A stretch of 64,000 nucleotides of DNA from Bedellia somnulentella (Eukaryota > Arthropoda > Insecta > Lepidoptera > Bedelliidae): the NCBI GenBank assembly GCA_963576735.1, contig OY755171.1, positions 9,610,001 through 9,674,000 on the forward strand, written 5' to 3'. Made by a program: the position numbers and the translations under genes. How positions within the stretch are numbered: the stretch's first letter is position 1; the number at the start of each line of letters is the position of its first letter. The notes beneath the pieces were generated by a model that saw only the letters and a program-made list of their open reading frames with translations, was not told the DNA's origin and did no database searches. This document shows, in pieces, positions 1 to 10,087 of the stretch.

Positions 1-170
1 ACGCCCCCGTCGCTCTTGCCAATTGAGCTACCGTGTCAATGGCTGCCAGCGCGAAATTCTTCTATCCTTTATTTCTTTTACACGTTTTAGTAGTGTTTGC
101 GTTTCCTACCTCCGAATTTTTTACTTATTCGGAAGGCCACTTGTCTATCTTTTCAGATAGAATGCAAATG
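1..170 (-). repeat. tRNA-headed SINE unit, inverted copy (cut by window edge)
   Basis: Read on the minus strand this is the same unit that occurs in plus orientation at 176-375 and in the 312-bp array at 1344-1967: a lead sequence, then the first half of a tRNA-like head (37 down to 1). Positions 1-123 are an almost perfect reverse complement of 176-298, so the two form a head-to-head inverted repeat with a junction near 171-176. The left end runs off the window. Confidence 0.8.
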
Positions 171-175
171 TCGAT

Positions 176-375
176 TTAAAAATTCGGAGGTAGGAAACGC
201 AAACACTACTAAAACGTGTAAAAGAAATAAAGGATAGAAGAATTTCGCGCTGGCAGCCATTGACACGATAGCTCAATTGGCAAGAGCGACGGGGGCGTAT
301 ACCCGAGGTCGCGGGTTCGAATCTCGCCTGTGTCGAAATTTTTCTTTCCTTTATTTATTCTTTATTTATTAGTAA
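176..375 (+). repeat. tRNA-headed SINE unit (5' truncated, tRNA-like head 262-334)
   Basis: The 73-nt head at 262-334 folds like a tRNA: acceptor strand GACACGA with CTGTGTC at the far end, a D arm GCTC...GAGC, and a T arm with the TTCGAAT loop. The anticodon arm is irregular (CGGG/CCCG stem with an oversized loop), so I read it as a SINE head and not a working tRNA. The AT-rich tail is cut at 375 by the Helitron at 376-1342 and resumes at 1343. Confidence 0.75.
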
Positions 376-1342
376 CTAGTGGATCGTCCCAGCTTCGCAC
401 GGGTAGCGTTGTTTTTTTAAATATCTGAGGTTTCTTTCTTTAGTCACTGCTCAAGCATTGTGAAATCCAGCGCAATGTTTTCAATTTATTAAATTTATAG
501 CACTCCCTAAACAGTGTAGTTTGGTGATTTTGAATGCGCTTTAATGAACGGTTCAGTATTTTAGTTTAATAGCAAATTTTGGTATAAAACGCTATGAAGT
601 ATTTATAACAATCTAAAAAATAAATCATTACGTGATGTAGGATGCAACTACTGGCGCCATCTAGTATGTTATATGTAAATTAGTAAAGATTTGGTTTTGG
701 TCACGGGCGCGATGGCTTATTTCATGTATGATTTCGGTGTTTCTCTACCGATTTCTATGCTTCTTTTTTTATTAAATAGGTAATAATGTTACCTTTTTTA
801 AATTAGGGATGAGTGAGAGGTTTACAAACGTAAGAGTAAACAAATATGATCAGAATGTTCCGAACTGCTAAGCTATCAGGAATTACACGTCTTTTTGTGA
901 GTCAACCGTAAAAGATAGACACAAACTGTTGAGAATTTTTTTTTAGATAATTTTATGAAGAATATTTCCGTCATACATGATTTCTATGTAAGTTTAACCA
1001 TTAAGGCTGCACACGCGACGGAAGCTTAAAAAATGGAGTAACTTCTCCCGTTTTCCCAAAATTTCCCAAAATTCCCCTTTACTACTCTGCTGGAAAGTAT
1101 ACAAAAACCTGCCCAGGAGTATGAAGAATAATTGTACCAAGTTTCGTTAAAATCCGTCGAGTAGTTTTTGTTTCCATAAGGAACATACAAACCGACAGAC
1201 AGACAGACAGGCAGACAGACAAAAATTTTACTGATTGCATTTTTGGCATCAGTATCGATCCCTAATCACCACCTGATAGTTATTTTGAAAATATATTTCA
1301 TGTACAGAATTGACCTATCTACAGATTTATTATAAGTATAGA
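376..1342 (-). mobile_element. Non-autonomous Helitron
   Basis: On the minus strand the element begins TCTATACTTATAAT at 1342 and ends with a GC-rich hairpin followed by CTAG at 379-376. These are the Helitron hallmarks: 5' TC, 3' hairpin plus CTRR. It lies between host A and T. Removing it rejoins ...TTAGTAA with TAATCCCC..., exactly the sequence found uninterrupted at the unit junctions near 1655 and 1967. It carries a (GACA)n run at about 1193-1220 and no coding region. Length 967 bp. Confidence 0.85.
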
Positions 1343-1343
1343 T

Positions 1344-2011
1344 AATCCCCACATGAGGTTTTCATGAACAAAAAGATTTAAATTATGTGAAAGTTAGGCG
1401 TTTTCAACATTTGCATTCTATCTGAAAAGATAGACAAGTGGCCTTCCGAATAAGTAAAAAATTCGGAGGTAGGAAACGCAAACACTACTAAAACGTGTAA
1501 AAGAAATAAAGGATAGAAGAATTTCGCGCTGGCAGCCATTGACACGGTAGCTCAATTGGCAAGAGCGACGGGGGCGTATACCCGAGGTCGCGGGTTCGAA
1601 TCTCGCCTGTGTCGAAATTTTTCTTTCCTTTATTTATTCTTTATTTATTAGTAATAATCCCCACATGAGGTTTTCATGAACAAAAAGATTTAAATTATGT
1701 GATAGTTAGGCGTTATCAACATTTGCATTCTATCTGAAAAGATAGACAAGTGGCCTTCCGAATAAGTAAAAAATTCGGAGGTAGGAAACGCAAACACTAC
1801 TAAAACGTGTAAAAGAAATAAAGGATAGAAGAATTTCGCGCTGGCAGCCATTGACACGGTAGCTCAATTGGCAAGAGCGACGGGGGCGTATACCCGAGGT
1901 CGCGGGTTCGAATCCCGCCTGTGTCGAAATTTTTCTTTCCTTTAATTATTCTTTATTTATTAGTAATAATCCCCACATGAGGTTTTCATGAACAAAAAGA
2001 TTTAAATTATG
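1344..2011 (+). repeat. 312-bp tandem array of tRNA-headed SINE units
   Basis: Two complete 312-bp units (1344-1655 and 1656-1967) are followed by a partial third (1968-2011). Each opens with AATCCCCACATGAGG, includes a short lead region, a tRNA-like head (1541-1613 and 1853-1925) and an AT-rich tail ending TTATTAGTAAT. The second head has a perfect 5-bp T stem; the first has one G-T pair. The copies are almost identical, so the array is young. It probably sits in a FAM50 intron. Confidence 0.85.
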
Positions 2012-2354
2012 AAACAGTGTTCTTTTAAATAATTTTGTAGGTGTTCTTTTACTCAATGTTGTAGGTCCTCCATTGTCAGGGATTTAAGGTTTCAGTTGAT
2101 TTCTATAGTAATATTATAATGAGTATTTTCTTATGTTCATAGTTGTTTCTAAGGTTATAATCTTTGCCAATTGTATCAATCAAGAAAATTATTTTACAAT
2201 CAGAAATCTACACTATGCAGGAGTGCTATATGCTACATATCATCACACTTGAATTTATACGTGGTGAACTGAATAGTAATTAAAGAAACCTTAGATATTT
2301 GAAAATACGGTTACCGGTACGAAGTTAGGGTGGTCCATTAGTGTAAAGATTTAC

Positions 2355-5300
2355 CTTTTTTGAGAGTAACATTCTTCCGATGACCAGAGCCATCCCAGTA
2401 GCTAAATGTGATGGTGATAGGTTCATCTTTGAGGCTGGCTTGTGTCATCACCCATTCGAGGCGTAGCTCTTCACGCAGTTTTAGATCCGTTTCTTCTCTC
2501 TCACGGTCCGGCAAAAAGGAAGTGTCGACATCTGGGTTCTTCTTTATTTTCTTCACTTCCTGACACCCGAAAACGAAAAGTTTTTTTGGAAATTGGTATT
2601 TATTTGCTTATAACAGAGTTTCGTCTGAGGCGATGTTGATTATTGAATTAAATAGAAAAATAGCTTATTGCTGACATTTCTTTGAGAAAAGGTTGAGCAT
2701 TGAAGGTTCCAATAGCACTAATCTTCTCCCGTGTGGTTTTTTAAAAAATGTGACATGGTAGTGGCAACAAGATCCTAGGCATATTTTCTTGAGCAAGCAG
2801 CTATTTTAGAACCAATAATGTCTTACGGGAGTGACAGTGGCTAAGAATAGTACAAAACTAAGCCTATTCTTCTACGAAACTTAAGGTATTGGAGGTTTAA
2901 AGCGATTGTTGAGCGATTTGGCTTCTGAATGATTTAAGTTAGCTGGAGACCTCTCACCAACTTCATCTTTAATTTACGTCATTTCCTCACATAACTTCCA
3001 AAAGTTGCTAAGCTATTTTTAATTCTATAGCTCTAGCCACCCCTCTCTTAGTTTTTAATTTGCCATCTGGAGTGCTAAGTACCTACCTAGTACCTTGCTT
3101 GGATAGTGCATTCATGTAACGTAATGAATGCCTTTCACTTTTACCAAGAACAACTCTGCCATATGGCTTTTCTCACAATGTTATCCCACACATTAAACAA
3201 CCTTTATAATTAACAACACATATTAAGAGACAGACACATTTGTGGACAGAGAGAGGATAGGCTCAGCTTAGAATTTTTACTCACGTCTCCTACATCAAAA
3301 GTGGTGGGCTTACCACTGACCTATCAAGGTTGTCTGAATAATAAACATATGCAAAATTAGCAAAACCAAATACTTACTGGTTCACTAGTTTCATCTCTCC
3401 ACTTTTTGTCTTTCGGACTATCATCTTCATCATCATCATCTTCCTCTTCATCTAATGCAAATGATAGAGCTTGTATCTGAAAATATACTACTTTAGTCAA
3501 CAAATCTTCATTCACACAAAATTACTCAAATAGTAGTCAAACTTTTAAGAGTTTTGTAATATAGGGCATGTTTTATAAGACATCAAGAGTAATTTAAACT
3601 AATTGGTGGGAACTTGGTGCAATAATACACTATAATTCATACAAATGCATATAAATGTAGGAAATTATATACTTAAATATTGACAAAATCAACATTTTTA
3701 TTATTATCTATTTGATAATCTTGCTTGTCCATTTCCATTGTTCACATTTGATCAACAGAATCATAAAATTCATAAACAAAATGACCTTACCAGAAAACTT
3801 CATATCTTTTCTTATGCTACACAATAGAGATGCAACAAGTAGTTTAGGCCAAATGATTAATCTATATATATATATATATAAGGCTAAACTGACTGACATA
3901 GAATCAAGGCACAGCCAAAACTAGTATACCTAGAAACTTGAAGTTTTGTCTAAGGGGGTCATTTTTTAAGTTAGTGAGCACTAATAAAGGAATTCAGAAA
4001 TTTCTACCCTAAGGGGGTGAAATGGGGTGGAAAGTTTAAATGCAACTTTTTTAATTAAAGACTTAGAAGTTTGAAAATTGTTATATGGGTATTTTCCCTA
4101 AAGGGGTAAAATGGGGAAAGTAAAGTTTATATGAAAACTTTCTTATTTCTGTACCTAAAGCCTCTGCCGAGGAGACAGTAAATCATGTCATGTTTGAGTG
4201 CCAGGCTCTAAACAGCCTGTACTCAAAAGATAGGACAAGAACAGGTAGTACAAAAATTTTTTTTAAAAGACTTAGGACAACTCGAAAGATTTTGGACAGA
4301 GTTAGGGTGGATTGAGTGAGACGGCCAGGGCCCACGTAAAAAAGTTCCATTAGGGAGCTATGTGCGGAAACCAAACTACTAATCTATCTATCTATCTATC
4401 TAAAGCCTTGAAATTGATTCATTTTAGTACATAAATGAGCATTTAAAATGTAATTTTAGAAATTCATTAACTAAAGTGGTCAAATTGGTGTCTGACATTT
4501 TTATGTGGTCAAGTGCAAGTCGCATGCTTACTTAAAAAAAAGTAATAATTTCTTAAAAATTACAATAATTGTATGGGGGTGCCACATTCATATTTTCTTT
4601 AATGTTACAAGTGAATATTCTGTGAAAATATGAAGCATCTACTTGTTACCGTTTTTAATATTGAACAAAAAAAACAACCAAAACACGTTTATTGTATTGG
4701 GACCCCCCTTAATTTTGTTTTTATTTTTAGTATTTGTTATCATAGCAGTGACAGATATACATAATTAGTGACAATTTCAGCTTTCTAGCTATCACAGTTC
4801 ATGAGATACAGTCTGGAGATAGACAGACAGACAGCGGAGGCTTAGTAATAGGGACCCATTTTACCTTAAGGTATGGAACCCTAAAGAGGTATGTTTGTTA
4901 TCAATTGCAATTTAAAATTAACTATTTAGGTAAGAGGGACTAAATTAATCCCATAAGAGATAAAATGGGAGTATAATTAGATGTATGGTACTCAATCATG
5001 CCTGAAATACAGAATCTTGGTCTTTAGTCATGCAGAGGAAGTTGCATGGGTCAACTAGCCTATTTATAAACCACATACCACTCTAAGGCACGGCATGGCA
5101 AACCACCCTGTCTGGGATGGCTTCCTATAATGGTTGTTATAAGCTTGGTTAGATAATTGGGGCAGGCTGAGACAGCAAGATCTGCGCAAAAGCAATTTCA
5201 TGCATATGTTTTGTTTTAAAATTTAATACATTTTTTAACTACATCTCTTTTAGATTTTGAAAAGTCACATCATTTTGTGTTTACTATGAAGAGATGAGTG

Positions 5301-6017
5301 TTTTATCCCCTAAAAGTTACAGACCCCAAAAATCTCTTTGATTGGATCTAATAAAACTGATGGACAATTGATTTATTTTAAACAAATTCTAATTTGCATT
5401 TTCATTTTTTTTACAGGTAAACAATAAGTACTTGGCCTAATACTGTAAACTAGAGTCAAAAGTTACCAAATATGGTTGAACCAAGATATGTCTGTCTCTT
5501 ATTACATATTTTTACCCTAGCTACAAGAAGGTTTGTAAATGTTGAATTTTATATAACTAAGGGAGAATAATATAAGGTATTGACTCAATGCTTATAACTT
5601 TGCCTTAAGGAATATAATCAATGACACCTAATTTGGAAGTATGTCAATCATGAGTGACAATAAACTAATCACCTGTTGTTTTTGTTTGTTTTTCTGGGCT
5701 TGTTTAGCTTCAATTTCTTTTTGCCTCTCTTTCTCTTTCTCTGCCTTTTTCTGTGCCAACTTTTTCTCTCTTTCTCTAACAATGTGTTCTTGCTTGGCTT
5801 TCATCTCATCTAGGGTCACTAGACCAATGGTAGAACTCTTTAACTGCTGTTCCACAGCATCATAATGGGTCGCGAATTTATTCTCAATGTTCTCGATTTT
5901 CAGGTCTTCCTCTATCTTTTTCTTACGGAATTCTATTTCCTGCTGAGCCTTCTCCCGCTTCTTCATAAGATGCATAGCTCTGCCAGCCTCAGAAGCTGCC
6001 CCTTTGTAGTGAGCCAT
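2355..6017 (-). CDS. FAM50: FAM50 / XAP5 family protein, 3' exons outside window
   Basis: Nuclear, spliceosome-associated protein of the conserved XAP5 family. Three exons are visible on the minus strand: 6017-5673 (115 codons), 3476-3378 (33 codons, acidic [10 protein letters not shown] run) and 2559-2355 (68 codons plus one base). All have GT/AG borders and keep phase. Exon 1 begins [15 protein letters not shown], the family's N terminus; an upstream in-frame Met at 6047 is less likely as the start. It continues as a Lys/Glu-rich coiled coil with [17 protein letters not shown]. Exon 3 carries [15 protein letters not shown] and [12 protein letters not shown], the XAP5 signature. The C-terminal XAP5 region is not found between 1 and 2354, so it must lie beyond the left edge, after an intron holding the SINE/Helitron array. 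Family call is firm; A/B paralogy does not apply in insects. Confidence 0.93.
2885..3065 (+). repeat. Diverged SINE-A copy in FAM50 intron
   Basis: It keeps the SINE-A order: GTATTGG, a GCGAT box, GGAGACC...CACCAAC, then ACTTCCAAAAGTTGCT and TAGCTCTAG. Many substitutions make it an old copy. Confidence 0.5.
4150..4402 (+). pseudogene. Non-LTR retrotransposon 3' remnant with (CTAT)n tail
   Basis: The plus strand reads [15 protein letters not shown] around 4168-4212, a pattern of the C-terminal RNase H/zinc-finger region of insect LINE polyproteins, then ILDRVRVD and a stop. A (CTAT)n tract at about 4379-4402 would be the tail. Only the last tens of residues survive. It lies in FAM50 intron 2. 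Confidence 0.5.
4690..4890 (+). repeat. Interspersed repeat tail (GACAGACAGACAG ... GGAACCCTAAA)
   Basis: The stretch GTTCATGAGATACAGTCTGGAGATAGACAGACAGACAG and the ending TATGGAACCCTAAAG resemble the end of a common insect retroelement. No coding sequence is visible, and the family is uncertain. Confidence 0.35.
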
Positions 6018-6630
6018 TATGAACTGATTTATTGGTTTCGCAAACAAATTTCGATGAAATTCTAAATTCTAGTAAAATGCTTTCAGGTTAATATTTGCAA
6101 ACATCAAATAAGAAGGAATAATATATATATTTTTAGCTATGAGATGTACACTATACTGCACGTTGCACAACAAAAAGAAATACACAACACAACACTGAAC
6201 ACACACACAGCAAGCGTCTGTCTGACTTGACTTTGACATTGACAAAGACACCTTTCCAACCCCCTGGTCCGAATGACGCCGTCAGCGGTGATATCGATGT
6301 CAGCGATATTTTGCGGTCCGTTTCAATTATCGCGCTAAAAGTGATAACAGTCGTAGAGCATACACAACTAGAGAGATAAATAACACGTCACGACGAGCAA
6401 GAAAAGGATAGCTAATTATAAAACTCTTAAAGATAGAAAGAGTTAGTACAGATCCACAATCTTTTCTTGGCCGGTAAGGGCTGTCGCTGTCATCGATATT
6501 AGTATTGCCAGTAAATAAAAAATAACCATTATAAGGGAAATAACTTTACATCATACAGGCTAATTTATTTATGTATTGAAATGTCTTAATAAAACAATTT
6601 ATATAATATTCATTTAATTAATAACTAGTT

Positions 6631-6872
6631 GCTGTGTAGTGTCGGCTTAAAATAGCACTACCCCATTTCTGCCGGTGGGTGTACGTAAGAGGCGACTAAC
6701 GGTATTGGGGCTTTTAAGAGATTTTTGGGCGAAGCGGTTGGAGACCCATTACCAATAACCTTTATTTTACCATCTTTACCCCACTCAACTTTCCGAAAGT
6801 GGCTGAGGAGTTTCTAGTTCCTTAGCTCGGGCTACCCCTTCTAGGGATTTACAGCCTTGAGTATATGTATGT
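6631..6872 (+). repeat. SINE-A, near full length
   Basis: Reference-like copy of the most frequent repeat here. It starts GCTGTGTAGTGTCGGCTTA, passes CACTACCCCATTTC and GTACGTAAGAGGCGACTAAC, then GGTTGGAGACCCAT, then AGTGGCTGAGGA, and ends CTAGGGATTTA...GTATATGTATGTA. The (TATG)n tail and the 12-13-bp target duplications seen at two other copies show it moves by retroposition. Confidence 0.8.
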
Positions 6873-7317
6873 AATAACTATTATTGTAAGTAAACAAATT
6901 AGTTTTAATGTAAGCTAATTATATATATCTATTTTTGCCCTTGTCTGGTATGTCTACTCGAATGACTGTGTATCCTAAATTTGATGATCTTACCTCCCAA
7001 ATGTTGTCTGGAAGCTTTTAGCGATAACACTGCCAATTGTACTTTTCTGCAAGCTGTTTCATTATTTTACACTCAAGGATTTGTTATTTGTGACACTCAG
7101 AGTTACTATGTGGGTAACTACTTAAAATCATTTTTTTAATCCTGTAATTTAGAGGCTTACCTTGTTGTGTACTGTCTGTTACATTTCATATTTACACATA
7201 GATCCCCTAAAAAGGTGGCACAGAAAAAATAATTCTAAACATCAGATATCGTTTGGGTCATTCATTTTGCTGGGTCAGTGAATTTATGGGCACTTTTTTA
7301 TTGCTGTTAACAGCCTT

Positions 7318-7684
7318 GTAACATATAACATAACATAAACGTTCTCGCCGAATACCCCCGAAGGGGTTTGGCAGAGGTACTAATACTTCTGAACATCACG
7401 TGACTTTGTCACCTGGTGTTCAGAGTACCCACGCTTTGCATGAACAGTATACTCACGTGACAGGGGGCAGGCCTATCGCCGTTTTCCACGAATACACTGT
7501 CACACGACTAAGTACAACTCAGCCATGTGGGTTTCCTCACGATTTTTCCCTCACCGTTAACAACCGTGATAAATTAACCACACATATGACTTTAGAAAAG
7601 ACAAATTGGTGTAGGCCCGATTCGGGATTTGAACACTAGTCGCTTGCACGTTAACCGGTGTTCTACCCATTAAGCTATCACGTC
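7318..7684 (-). repeat. SINE-B, near full length
   Basis: On the minus strand it has a tRNA-like head (GTGATAGCTTAATGGGTAGAAC ... box-B-like GTGTTCAAATCC), a body with ACGGCGATAGGCCTGCC and CCCTTCGGGGG, and a tail of (TATGT)n. Other copies are at 17930-18310, 28612-28984, 29146-29523, 46127-46378, 52560-52765 and 54876-55143. Confidence 0.75.
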
Positions 7685-8390
7685 GTATTTGCCTTGTATT
7701 TTTATATGTCAGACAGTTATGACTTAAGAAATGACACATTGGTACATCCCCGCATTAGGATTAGAACCCACGCATCAGTGTATACGAAGTGAAATCTTAT
7801 TCAGGAGCATTTCCCTCTTCCCGTAACGCGCACCGCATGACTATCGAAGCGCGCACTACTTTTCGGACGGTGTTAGCCTACTTAGATAAAATTTAACAAT
7901 ATAAATAATAATTTTCATGAATTTTTATATTGAATACTGGAAATAAAAGCGTTTATCAATAAGCAAAGATACATCATAAAAATAATTGTCTTTGAAAAAA
8001 GTTTCCACCACAAAAAATATTAATGAAAGTGATAATTTATTATATACGTAGGTCACCCTATAATTTTTATTTAGTTAAGAACTAACTGACAATGACAGGC
8101 CGAAATTTCAAAATGGCGACAGTAGTACCAGAGTCGCCGCCGGCCAAGTTATGATTGTGGATCTGTACTGTGATTTTATGTCTCTTACGATGTAACCTGT
8201 TTTTTGTTGTATCAAACTGTCACTCTTGACAGTTTGCATAAAATTCAGTGTCAGAATAATAAGGTCTTTGTTTACCTTTGATGATTTATAATTATTTTGT
8301 TCAAATACGTGCAACAAATCATATTTTGGACTCGTAGGTTGTAATTTTGTTTTGGACAGAGACCTTGTTTATGTGTTTGTGCTGTAAAAA

Positions 8391-8463
8391 TGGTTAGATG
8401 CGAAGTTTTGGGCTGCAGTAACCGAAACCGCAAAAAAGACCCCGATGTGACAATACACAGGTT
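8391..8463 (+). CDS. THAP-domain first exon (partial)
   Basis: ATG at 8391 opens MVRCEVLGCSNRNRKK followed by DPDVTIHR. That is the start of a THAP zinc finger, with the first Cys pair C-x4-C and the TIHR that precedes the FPKD block. A possible donor, AG|GTTCGT, follows at about 8462. I found no second THAP exon with CxxH downstream, so it is either a relic or has remote exons. THAP domains occur in host transcription factors and in P-like transposases. Confidence 0.5.
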
Positions 8464-9319
8464 CGTATCAATGAAAAATCGGGATATATTACAGTCAATA
8501 ACCTTTACTAGATTTACAATAGAAGATAAGCTGTTATTTATACGTTTTATCTGTGTTTTTGATTGAACCTTAATCATAACTTTCAAAAACCAAAATCAAA
8601 GGTGTTGCCCACCACAAAATCTCACTAAGCCTATAATCCTACCAGGCTTGGCTAATCTCTAATAAATAATTAATTTAGTATGTAACTAAACTAAACCCAT
8701 TAAAAACAATCTTACCTGAATTAACCCATATATGTAGCACAGATATTGTACATTTAGTTATCCTAAGAAATGATTTGAATATTTATTATTATTTAATTTT
8801 AATGAATTTGTAGTAGTTGTGTACATTGTTGTAGTTAGTAGTTGGACGTACTTCAAAGATATGATAGGTAATTATTGAGTTCAAATGTGTTTATTCTTTT
8901 ATCATTTAAAAATTCGACGCGAGAAATTGTGAATATGCGTGTTAACGTCATGTTTAGTACCCGTGCGAATCTAGTGTCTATTGTTGTAAATAAGTATAGC
9001 GTAAATATTACTCATTTACTTTTTCATATATTTTTTGTTTGCTCATATTTTATCTATTTATTATAATCTATCTATTTATAAACTTATTTTTTGATGATAT
9101 TTGACATTTTTGTTCAGTAACATAACATGTTTGGCGTTACTGAAAGTTTGGTAAATTCCCTACAAAAATACCACATGCGAGGCAAAAAATGTTATTGTGT
9201 CAACACCGATTGTGCGAACGAGAGACATATAGGGTGCCACGTGCGTTATCTGTCTATAGGTAGTTGGTCTGAGATTACAGTACTATCAGCGCGTCTATCG
9301 AATCGGGACGCATTTTGTA

Positions 9320-9399
9320 CAGATCCACAATCTTTTCTTGGCCGGCGGCGACTACCTACCTACCTAGTCGCCGCCGGCCAAGAAAAGATTGTGGATCTG
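9320..9399. mobile_element. 80-bp palindromic miniature copy of the TA-flanked element
   Basis: Two perfect 35-bp inverted repeats (9320-9354 and 9365-9399) flank a 10-bp core of CCTACCTACC. The ends match those of the copies at 6449-8165 and 17458-19416. Flanks are TA (9318-9319 and 9400-9401). A related sequence near 17036-17062 reads GACGCATTTTGTAATCGC without the insert, which is the expected empty site. Confidence 0.85.
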
Positions 9400-9530
9400 T
9401 AATCGCTCTTGTTTTTTCATTTAAATTTTTCTTAAATGGCCTTTGACCGTGTTTCAAACACAGTAATTTTGCCAAAGTTTAGTAAAAAGAAAACACATAT
9501 TATAAATGAATAAAGAATAAATAAAGAAGT

Positions 9531-9562
9531 TTGTGTCGAAATTTTTCTTTCCTTTATTTATT
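9531..9562 (+). repeat. SINE unit tail, left half of DIRS insertion site
   Basis: The sequence GTGTCGAAATTTTTC ... TTTATT matches the tail that follows the tRNA-like heads at 334, 1613 and 1925. The other half resumes at 14625 (CTTTATTCATTAG ... CCCCACATGAGG) after the DIRS element. Confidence 0.75.
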
Positions 9563-9577
9563 ATGTGTTCCGTTCCG

Positions 9578-9740
9578 TCCGAGGTCCAATATATGAGAGT
9601 ACGTTTCCTTTAACACACTGTGTTGCTCTGTGGTCGCTACGAATCTTCTTACCTCTTACTCTATGATACCTGTTATCAGCTGATTGAAGTGAATGACCGC
9701 GTTTTCTTCATAGAGTTCATTCAGGATTTTCTTCATTATT
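9578..9740 (+). repeat. DIRS left inverted terminal repeat
   Basis: It starts TCCGAGGTCCAATATATGAG and ends CTTCATTATT; the exact reverse complement is at 14413-14575. Confidence 0.93.
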
Positions 9741-10087
9741 GCGTTTCCTTTTGACCACGCAGTATTAGTTGGTCGCAATTTAAGTAAAATTCTTTGAATT
9801 TAGTATTCATAGTAGTGACAAAATTTGTTAAACTTAATTACGATATCGCGTGCGGCGTTCGGTAAGCGGTTACGACGTAGTTTGTCTTATTATTTGAAAG
9901 TGCAAGTCACCACCCGCCGCCAGTGCATTTTAGATTTAAAAGTATTTTCTAATAACTTTACCGATTAAGTAAGTTACTACGCGTAAACTAAGGTGCTATA
10001 AGTAAAGTGAAGTGCGAGTTACGATAGCTTTTAAACCGCCCTTTTTGTACGATAATTCGATAAAGCGCGTGTGCTAGTTCGGGTATA

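Larger units (their letters stand above)
6449..8165 (+). mobile_element. TA-flanked inverted-repeat DNA element, copy 1
   Basis: It begins CAGATCCACAATC at 6449 and ends with the reverse complement at 8165, flanked by TA on both sides. The inner part of the terminal repeat runs on to CTTGGCCGG. The 1717-bp element carries no transposase that I can see. It contains a SINE-A (6631-6872) and a SINE-B (7318-7684). Copy 2 at 17458-19416 is the same element in reverse orientation with the same two SINEs. TA duplication fits Tc1/mariner or another TA-targeting superfamily; the superfamily is not settled. Confidence 0.8.

Noticed and set aside
262..334. Functional tRNA genes at the tRNA-like heads (262, 1541, 1853, 21208, 23935, 50961)
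   Set aside because: The acceptor and T arms are good but the anticodon stem has only four pairs and the loop is oversized, and every copy carries the same SINE flanks.
5641..6065. Plus-strand ORFs opposite FAM50 exon 1
   Set aside because: Low-complexity reverse reading of the Lys/Glu-rich coiled coil.
6275..6335. Regulatory repeat shared by 6270-6335 and 19495-19570 (GGTCCGAATGAC ...)
   Set aside because: The two stretches share short words (ATTCGGACC, TGATA) but do not align convincingly over their length.
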